Source of the DNA: Zonotrichia leucophrys gambelii
Lineage: Eukaryota; Chordata; Aves; Passeriformes; Passerellidae
Assembly: GCF_028769735.1 (NCBI RefSeq)
Contig: NC_088188.1
Coordinates: 5,107,001 to 5,171,000, forward strand
DNA: 64,000 nucleotides
Direction: 5' to 3'
Below, piece by piece: positions 21,653-30,600 of this stretch. Within the stretch, counting starts at the first letter, position 1. Each line of letters starts with the position of its first letter. The position numbers and the translations under genes are program-made. The notes beneath the pieces were generated by a model. It had not been told where the DNA came from. It made no database searches and worked only from the letters and a program-made list of their open reading frames with translations.

Positions 21653-24600
21653 GTAAGCCCTGACTTCTGTCCATTGTTGTTTTTATGAGAAATTCAAGCA
21701 GCAGTTGGGCTTTGCTTTTGGGGCTTTTTTTTGTTTCCACTGCTGAGCTGGGCTGAAGTCCAGCTCTGGTCCAGAGGGAGAGCTGGTGCTGTGTGGCTGA
21801 GGTGCAAATGGATTGGAAAATGTGCTTGAAACCCATCCAACCTGCAGGCCAAAATGAACCTTGCACTCTTGGTGTTGGTCTGTGCCTCTCACCTTTTGAG
21901 AAAATATAAAACATGAGTTTGAACTCAAATGCATCTCTCTGGAGAGCAGCTCAGCATGGGTACGGATGGTGGGCATTGCTCTGGGCTGGACTGGCGCCTT
22001 CCTCAGCCCAGGAATGGGGTCTGGCTGGAAGGAAACAACCCCAATGTCCATGGTACCCACTAGGGAGCCTGTGGGAGAGCTGGAGAGGGACATCTAACAA
22101 AGCATGGAGTGACAGGACAAGGGGAAATGGCTTTAAATTGAAAGAGAGTAGGGATAGGTGGGACATTTGGGAGAAATTGTTCCCTGTGAGGGTGGGGAGG
22201 CTCTGGCACAGGGTGCCCAGAGAAGCTGTGGCTGCCCCAGCTGTGCCCAAGGCAAGGTTGGATGGGGCTTGGAGCAACCTGGGCTAGTGGAAGGTGTCCT
22301 GCCCATGGCAGGGGGTGGAAAAGGATTCCTTCCAACCCATTCTGTGGATAGAGGATCTGATGAAGCCTGGTGTGTCAGCTGCACCAAAGAGAAAATAAAC
22401 TTGAGTTAAAATGGAGCAACTGCTGCTCTTAAAACATTTAAGAGAGAACTCATAGAGAGATTCCTTTTTTAGTGTATCTTGATTTGCCTCTAAAAATCAA
22501 TTTTGAAATTATTTTATGGCAACTTTTATGAACATTGTCTGCTCTTCTGTTATAATCACACCCCACTTTGGTTTACAGCTTTCTCCTCTCATCCCATCTT
22601 GCTTTCCATCTGGCAAATGTAAAAGTGGCACCAGTCTGGCACAGCTGGAAGAAAACTGCTTTTTGCTTCAGCAGCCCACAGCTTTGTTTTTACACAGACC
22701 CTACAAAAACTATGGCCATGTCTGTAAACCTTTAAAGGGAAGAACCCTCCTGGAGAGGAGAGGGTTGGAATGAGATGATCTTTACGGTCCCTTCCAACCC
22801 AAACCATCCTGTGATTCTAAGACCCTTCTCTGGCTCAGGGGTGAATTATCACCTTGTTTCCTTTCCTTTCAAAGCAGCTGCTGCTTCCTTTCTGACCTTC
22901 TGCTGTGCAAACACCGAGATGGAAAAATTCCCCAGGGATGGGCAGAGCCTTGCACGGCTGAGACGTGTCTGCAGGCAGCACTGGGGCTCTGGGGCTGGCA
23001 GAAACGAAACATCCTGCAAGGGAAAAAGCAGTTTCTGTTCTGTCTTGGATTTATTTATTTTTATTTCCCAATAAAAATGGGAACTGAGCCCGTTATTGGT
23101 AACTTGCAGCCTGGAGCTCCTTGCTGGCCTCATCCCACCCGCTGCATCCAAGGCACCAGGCGCAGGTCCTGGTGACTAAATCTCATCTCTGCTTCCTGCA
23201 GCTGCAGTGCTCCAAATCCCAGAGCCCTGGAGGGGACCAGCCCTGGAGAGCAGCTCCACGAGCTCCTTTGTGGGGATTTGTTATAATTAAAACAAATATC
23301 TGGGGAATTTGTTGCTCAGCAAACACTCGGAGTGGGAGGCACCGGGTCTTGCCTCCCCACCGAGGCTCCAGCGGGTGCCAGGGGCCCTGGGGGAAATTCA
23401 TTTTTCTTGATTTTAATGTAATTAAAATTCCCTGCATGGCTGAGGCTGCTGTGTTGTAGCTGCCTGGTTGAAATGCTGCTCCTGTGCTGGAGAAACGGGG
23501 CTGCTTTCTGCATGGGAAGCATCCCCCATCAGATAGCACAGCTCTCTCCATCGGGAGAGGGTTGAAAATGGAGAGAAATTAAGTGGTGTTGGCAGAGCTG
23601 GCACATCAGCCTGCGCTGAAGCAAGAAGGGTGGTTTGGCAGTTAAAAGCACCTCCCTTGTCTTCCACTGGGCCTCCTCTTGGTTTAATTCACAGAGCTCA
23701 GAGTTATCAGGCACAGGAGGGAAATCAATGCTGTTTATTCCCCCTCTGTAATAACCACACAGGCTGAGCTGATCTTGCCTCTGAGAGCCCTGCTGCATTG
23801 TCCCCAGGGACAGTTTGATTCAATTGAGTGACTTTTTTTTTTTTTTTTAATTCATTGATTTCTTTTCATTTATTTTCTTTGCTTTTTTTTTTTTTTTCCT
23901 TTTCTCAGGCTTCCAAACCCAAGGTGAGCATCCCGCTGTCGGCCATCATCGAGGTGCGCACCACCATGCCCCTGGAGATGCCTGACAAAGACAACACCTT
24001 TGTCCTAAAGGTGAGAGCAGGGCGTGGATCCCTACAGGAACCCCCTCTGCACCTGCACCCTGCAGTGCAGGAGGCTCAGACCCCAAAGGGATTGTTGCCT
24101 TGGCTTTCAGAGCTGAGATGCCAACAGCACAAATGCTCCCCTGAGGATCCCTGCCTGCTCCAGCTGACACCAGGGTGTTTTGGGATCAAGTTTGGCTTTC
24201 ACCATGGGGTTTGGCTTCTCTGTGTCACCAGGAGATGGGTTAAATCAATGATCTGAGACAACCTGCAAGGGAAAATGCTCCTTGCTGCAGCTGCTTGTGG
24301 TTTTGTGGCTGCTGCTGTCCCGGATCGGTGACATGTGGTGGCTGTTTCATTGACACACTGTGATGGCCCTTCGTGCTGTGGTCTGGTTGATGAGGTTGCA
24401 TCTGATCAAAGGTTGTACTTGATGGTTTTGGAGGTCTCTTCCAGCCTTAGTGATTCTGTGGGGCAAATGAGACCCTGGGGATCAACCACACATGAGTCTG
24501 GGGGCATGAGCAGAGAGTGAAAGTCTCTTTCTTCAGAATTTTCCATATCATGCAAATAATTAGCTCAATGCTGTCTCCTGCTTTGCTGGAAGACAACAGC

Positions 24601-27600
24601 CTGTCATGGCAGGGCTGAATTTTGCAGGGTCTTGGACACCATGACAGTGATGGACCATTAGATTTTGAGCATTTCTGTGTTCCACCTCTTCTAAACAAGC
24701 ACCTCTCTCCCTGATGCTATTCCCCAGAGTGTGTGGCAATGCAGAACAGAGAGGCATCCCAGCTGAATGAACCTGCTTGAGAGCTTAGAAAACTATGAAA
24801 GGAAAAGAGAGGGAAAATTGAGCCTGGCTTTGTGAGAGCTCCCAAGCCTTGAAATCCACCTGGCCCCAGCACACATTCCCAGGACAAATTTCTTTCCATC
24901 AAATCCAGCTCCTTGTCAAGGTCACACAACTTCTCCTGGCACCTTCCCTCTCCAAGGGCTTCTTGCTGTTCAGCCTCAGCAATGGTCAGTGCCCACCATG
25001 GGCACAGAGGCTCATTCAGCTGTTGTTTTCTGTGCCTCAGAGGCCAGCCTCGAGTGTCTCCTATTCTCCAGACTGACCAGCCCAAGCTCCTTCTTGCTTT
25101 CCCTGCAGGCTCTGGAGATAGAACGCCCCAAAGTGTACATGAGGCTGTGGCCCAGAGCAGATGGGAAGGATTGCTTCTCCTTTCTTCTTCCTCTCTGTCC
25201 AGCCCAAGCTGATGCAGTGCTTTCCTCACGCCATGATGATGATGATGTTGACTCACAAGCAGCCTGTGGGCTGGTGTAACTCTGGGATGGTTTCTGCAGA
25301 ACTGCTCCCAGGCCGTGGTTCCCCACAGCGATCACTCTGAGCCCAGGGCTCACCCTGTCCTTGAGCTCAAGGCTGGTTTCAGCTTCTTCTTCCACTTCAC
25401 CTTTGACAAGTCCCTTTGAATTCTTGCCTGGTCCTCCAACACATTTTCAGTGTGATGTCATCCATGAATTGATCAGGTATCTTCACATTCTTTTGTGCTC
25501 ATCACTGAGGAGCACACACAGAGAGCCTTTGATGGGCAGGAGCACATCCCTCAGCTTTGACCACTGGCCATTGACAACCCATCAGCCATTGATCTCTGCT
25601 CTTGGAACATGGCTCATCACGTTCTTGTCACATTTTCTAGATGTCCTTACAAGCCCCACCTCAAATGTGTCACATCAGTGTCCAAAGCGTGTTCAACACC
25701 CAGGAGGTGCCACTGCTTCTCCCTATCCCTGGAGCTGTCACGAGCGTGAGCAGATGGGCTTGGTCATGACAGATCCCTTCTAGGAGGTTTCAGCCTCCTG
25801 GGTGCCTGTGAGGGATGGTTTCTCTGGCTGCTGCAGGAAAATTCTGTGCTTGCCCTCTTCCCATATTCTGAAGTCAGACATGGTCTCCCCTCTCCCACTG
25901 CTAACAGTTTGGTGACTGCTCCAGCCATTCCTTTAATGCACTTCTGGAATGCTCCAAACCCTGCCAGCTGGAAAATACCTGCTCTGCCAGGTACCTCCTG
26001 CTCCTGCCCTGTCCTGGCTCTCACCCTGCCCGGGGGAATTGATCACAATTGATCCTTTGAGTGAGCAGAGCCAGCAAGCACAGCATGGAGCCCCCCAGCC
26101 AGGCTTTGCTCTCCCCTCCCAGCTGCTGGCACAGGATGCTGCTCCCCTTTTCTCACATCCATTATTTGTGGTTCATTTTCTGCCTGGCTCCTTCTTGCTG
26201 GGACATCTTTTTGCTCTCCCATTCCCCCTTTGCTGGCTGGATTTGCAGAGGGGGTGAAGCACCCTCAGTTTAGCAGGTTAGGTGGGCAAGCTGGGTGCTG
26301 TGGTTTCCCTTTCTGTGTGATGTGGAGCCCAATCTCAACCTTCACACACAACACCCAGGTTATGATGGGTGGAAAAGCCCCTGCCTCATTTAGGGATGTT
26401 ACTATGGCTGGAAAAGCCCCTGCCTTGCTTGGGGAGTCCATACTGAAATAGTTCCTGCCAGATTGCCTAAAAATGAGCAGCCAGTGTGTCCCCAGAGCCC
26501 GTCAGACACCCAGCACATGCAGTTTTTTCCATTGCACAAGCAGGTGCTTGCAAAATACCCAAGCCCTGCACGTGCTTTGCTTGCTGTCATGCTCTGCATG
26601 AGTGAGCAGCCCCATCTCCCACGTCAGCTTCATGCCTTGCCCTCAAAAAGCCTGAGAAGATCCTTTCTTAAGTTAAACAAACTGGGGAAGGGGATCTTTG
26701 CTATTCCCCTCCACCTCTGCTCAGGACAGGGTCCAGGTCACTGCTCAGCCCCAGCCAGGGCTCTGCTTCCTGCCCTCCCTGCTTATTTTCAGGGTGGTGA
26801 TTCAGTTGTTTGTGATTAATTGAATTTGCTTGGAGGTTGTCTCAGCTGGCAATGTGACACTCTCCCAGAGTCAGGGCTGCTCTGCCACCTCGGGAACACA
26901 ATGTTTAAGGCTCCATGAGGGATGCAGGGAAAGCTGCCAGAGGCACAGAGCATCCCATGGCATCTGAGTCCACTGATGTGGAGCTTCTGGTTCTGCCCAG
27001 CCCCAGAATGGCACAGCTCCTTTGGGCTGGACAGTTTGGAGGCTCTTTTGTGTCCTAATTTTTATTTATTATTTTTTTCCCTGTGAAAGTGGGTTTCTCT
27101 CCCACTCTGTTGCAATCAGAAGCCTCATGGACCAGCGGGCAGAAGAGATAATGTAGGAGAGGTTTAAAACTCTTGGGGTCTGGCAGGGTTTTGGGGCAGA
27201 GAGCAGTGTGGCTTCTGCTACAGCTGTGCAGAGCTAGTTCTGGGGGGACACAGAGGTGCCCCAGGAGTGAGGGACGCTGTCTGTGCTTGGGCACAGTGCC
27301 ACGTACCCTGATGCTGCCAGCCAGGTGTGTTTTTTCCTTGGAGGCTGTAAAAACCTTGTAAAAAACTTGTATTTGCTGATAGTGGTGCAGTGGGGTTTTC
27401 CTCTGAGTGCTAGATTTGGTCAGGAGTCAGATTGGATGCATTTTTATGAGTCAGCCCTCAGCACTCCTGTCCTGGGGTGGGACACTGATCCTGTGGGTCA
27501 CCTGTGTGCTGGGTGGGACACTGATCCTCTGGGTCACTCCTGTGCTGGGAAGGAGGGGATGCTGATCCTCTGGGTCACCCCTGTGCTGGGATGGGGTGGA

Positions 27601-30600
27601 ACATCCTCTGCTGCTGAGCTGAGGTGCTGTTCATGGCTCTGGCTGGGCTCTGGGCTGTGTTTTGCCTCGGGGTGTGGGCAGCAGCCTGGCACAGCTGACT
27701 CCATCCCACCTGGCCTGCAGGTGGAGAATGGGGCCGAGTACATCCTGGAGACCATCGACTCCCTGCAGAAGCACTCGTGGGTGGCTGATATCCAGGACTG
27801 CATCGACCCTGGGTAAGGATTGCTGGGGAGGGGCTCTGTGGGGCTGGGCTCTGCTGCCTGAGCATGGGCTGTTACCCAGATGCAATTTTTGCTGCTTGGC
27901 TTGTCACAGGAAGTGCCCAGCTCACAGCAGCAGAGGTCTGGAGGCAGAGTTAGCAGCTTGTGTCTGCCAGGGGTGCAGAGCACAGGCCACTTGTTCACCC
28001 TTCTCTGCCCCATGTTCCCTCAGCCTGGCAGAGGCAGGTGACCTGGAAACACAGCCTCAAAGCAGGAAGCTCGTAACACCCACCTTCTGAAGATTTTATA
28101 CCATATTTGAGCTATTTCCATGGGTTTTTTCCAGCTTAGCATCCATGATATATTTAAAATTCTGCTGGTTTAATTGAGTTATTTGTATTTCTATCACAGT
28201 GGCATCAGTGTTGTCATTGGAGTCATAACTCAGCCAAAACTTCTCATCTGCTGTTTCACCAGCACATGCAGCAAGTTGTGTCAGGGAGGTTTGTGTGCCT
28301 GGTGCTGCTGGCTCAGACAGGCCCAGCCTTGGGGAAACCCTGGCACTGCCTTTCTTGGCACAGTTTTGGAACAACCAAAACTTGTAGTAGTGAAAACATC
28401 ACTCAGATGTGGAACAGAGGCTTGGAGAGGCTCCTGCTCCCTCCAGACTGCCTTTGCCCCCTCCTGCTAGAGGGAGGCATTTGGTCACCATGGAGGCTGC
28501 ATCTCACAGGAGGATGCATTGGTGCACTCCAGGTCTTTGCTCCTTTTGCTGTTTCCTGAAATCTGTAATTAATTGGCATGGATTGCCCAGAGCAGCTGAG
28601 GCTGCCCCATCCCTGGCAGTATCCAAGGCCAGGTTGGACAGGTCTTGGAGCAACCTGGGCTAGTGGAAGGTGTCCCTACCCATGGCAGGGGGGTGGGACG
28701 AGATGAGCTTTAAATTCCCTTCCAACCCAAACCATTCTGTGATTCTCTTACTCGAGAAGCACTGCTGAGGCTGGGCTGCTGATGTGAGGCTGTGAGAAGG
28801 CCTTTTTTCCCTCACTGCTTGTTTCAATGCTGGTTTTCCAGCTGGATCTGAGCACCACGGCCGTGCTGCCCTCAAGCCACCGCAGGAGCCACCGATGTCC
28901 CTGTGCCAGCCCCTGGCTCTGGCCCTGGCTGTGCCCCTGGCAGCCTCCCAGCCCTCTCTGTTTGCTTAGCACCCAGCACCAGCCCGCTCTGGCCCCTGGA
29001 CGTGACTGTAAAGCAAATAATAATGAACTGCAGAGCAAATAATAACGAGCTGTTTAATACACCGCCACACACGCCGGGCGCCAAGAGCGAATTCTCAATC
29101 AGCTCCCGATGCTCCTGCCAAGGGCTGCGTGCTGGAGCTGCCTCCTGAGTGCCCAGACACGGCTTTTCTGCAGAGCTCTGTTGGTTTTGGTTTCCTTCCT
29201 CCCTTCTTGTTTTTAACTGGCTGCAGCTGAATGACTCCCAATGGCTGATTCACTCGCTGGCCACTAAATAATTCAGCAGCTTCCCCTGCTGCCTGTGCCC
29301 ACGTGGCCCTGTGTGTGAAGCAAGAGCTGCTGAGTGCTGTGGGCAGCTCTGGACTCTTGCTGGTGGCTGGGATAAAAATAGGATGTGGAGCAAGTCGGAT
29401 GCTTGTGCAAGAAGGGTGCTGAAGTGCACGGGGAGGGCTGGCAACAGGGATGTTCTGAGTGGCTCCCTGGCTCTATTCCCACTTGCTGTCTTGCTCCAGG
29501 CCTGTCCTGACTTAGTGGTTTATGTCTTATAGGGATGGAATTCCTGTGGGTGGGTAATTCCCTTTGCAGAGGGTGAAAGTGAAAGCGCCCTCGGGTGGGA
29601 AGGTGTGTGGGTGCAAAGCACTGAGAGTCAAGGTAACAGCTTTCCTTCCAAACCCACAAAATCCTGCAGCACAATCCTGCAGCTGGAACCGACCAACATG
29701 ACCAACAGTGTGGGCTTTCAAGGGTTTCATCCTTCCCACGCTGGTTTCTCACCCCCAAAAAGTCATGTTTGGTGGCTGCTCTGCTTCTCAGTGCTCTTGG
29801 TGCAACCCCTCGGGAGGAATTCAGGGGCAATAGGATGTGCTCTTGGATCACACTGGAATTTTGTTTGGCCAAATCCCCATTCCGTGCCAGTGAGTGGAGG
29901 TGCCACATGTGTGTCTCTGTCTGTGCTCTCCTCCAGGGACAGTGGGGACGACATTGAGCTGGTGTCCTGTGCACAGGGACCCTGTCTGCCAGGCAGGACA
30001 ACCTCGTCCAGCTGCGAGTTCCTGAATGATGGTAAGGAACTACATCTGGGAAGGTCTGGGACTCCCTCAGAGCCATAACCTAACCCTCAGGTGTCTCTAA
30101 GATCCAGGAGTATCCAGCACAGTTGCCTGCAAAGCAGGACAACCCTCATCTTTGCCCAGTGATGCTGGGTGATGCTGAGCCACGCACTCATCCCATGCAA
30201 TCTCCCTTCCAGAGGCACCCAGGCCACCAGACAGATGTGCCCTGCCCAGCTCTCACAACGCTGCCATGGCCACCTCTGTCCCTGTGCCCCCTGGCCGGGG
30301 CAGGGACTCCCTGGGGGAGCTCCTCACCCACGTCCCACTGGAAAACTTCCTGCAGACGCTGGAATCCTCCCCCACTGCTGGTGGGCACCTCACAGGTACT
30401 GGGATGCAGGATGCAGCACCCATCTCACTCAGGTGGGATGTAGGATGCAGCACCCACCTCACTCTGGAGGTGCACAGAGGGAGAGGAGATGGGAGGGTGA
30501 TGTTCAGGCGCTCCCTAAAAACCTGCTGTCCCTGTGGGCAGGGGAGGACAGCGAGGCCGAGGCTGAGATCAACCTGTCTGACTTCCCCTGGTTCCACGGG

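Larger units (their letters stand above)
21653..23908 (+). other. SH2B2: SH2B2 intron 2
   Basis: The intron contains a CR1 copy (22070-22350) and a CR1 tail (22755-22820). It ends with an unusually long pyrimidine tract: two poly-T runs (about 23829-23847 and 23883-23898) before TTTTCTCAG. No exon is seen within it. Confidence 0.8.
24011..27720 (+). other. SH2B2: SH2B2 intron 3
   Basis: This 3.7-kb intron is mostly unique sequence. It contains a CR1 tail (24392-24465) and a short tandem repeat (27461-27592). No coding exon was recognised in it. Confidence 0.7.
27813..29936 (+). other. SH2B2: SH2B2 intron 4
   Basis: The intron holds a CR1 copy (28580-28748) and a direct 22-bp repeat of AGCAAATAATAA type (29012-29055) inside an AT-rich island. 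The remainder is unremarkable. Confidence 0.7.

Noticed and set aside
25350..25850. Possible old transposon or pseudogene in SH2B2 intron 3
   Set aside because: Slightly low-GC block with no family landmark or reading frame I can name.
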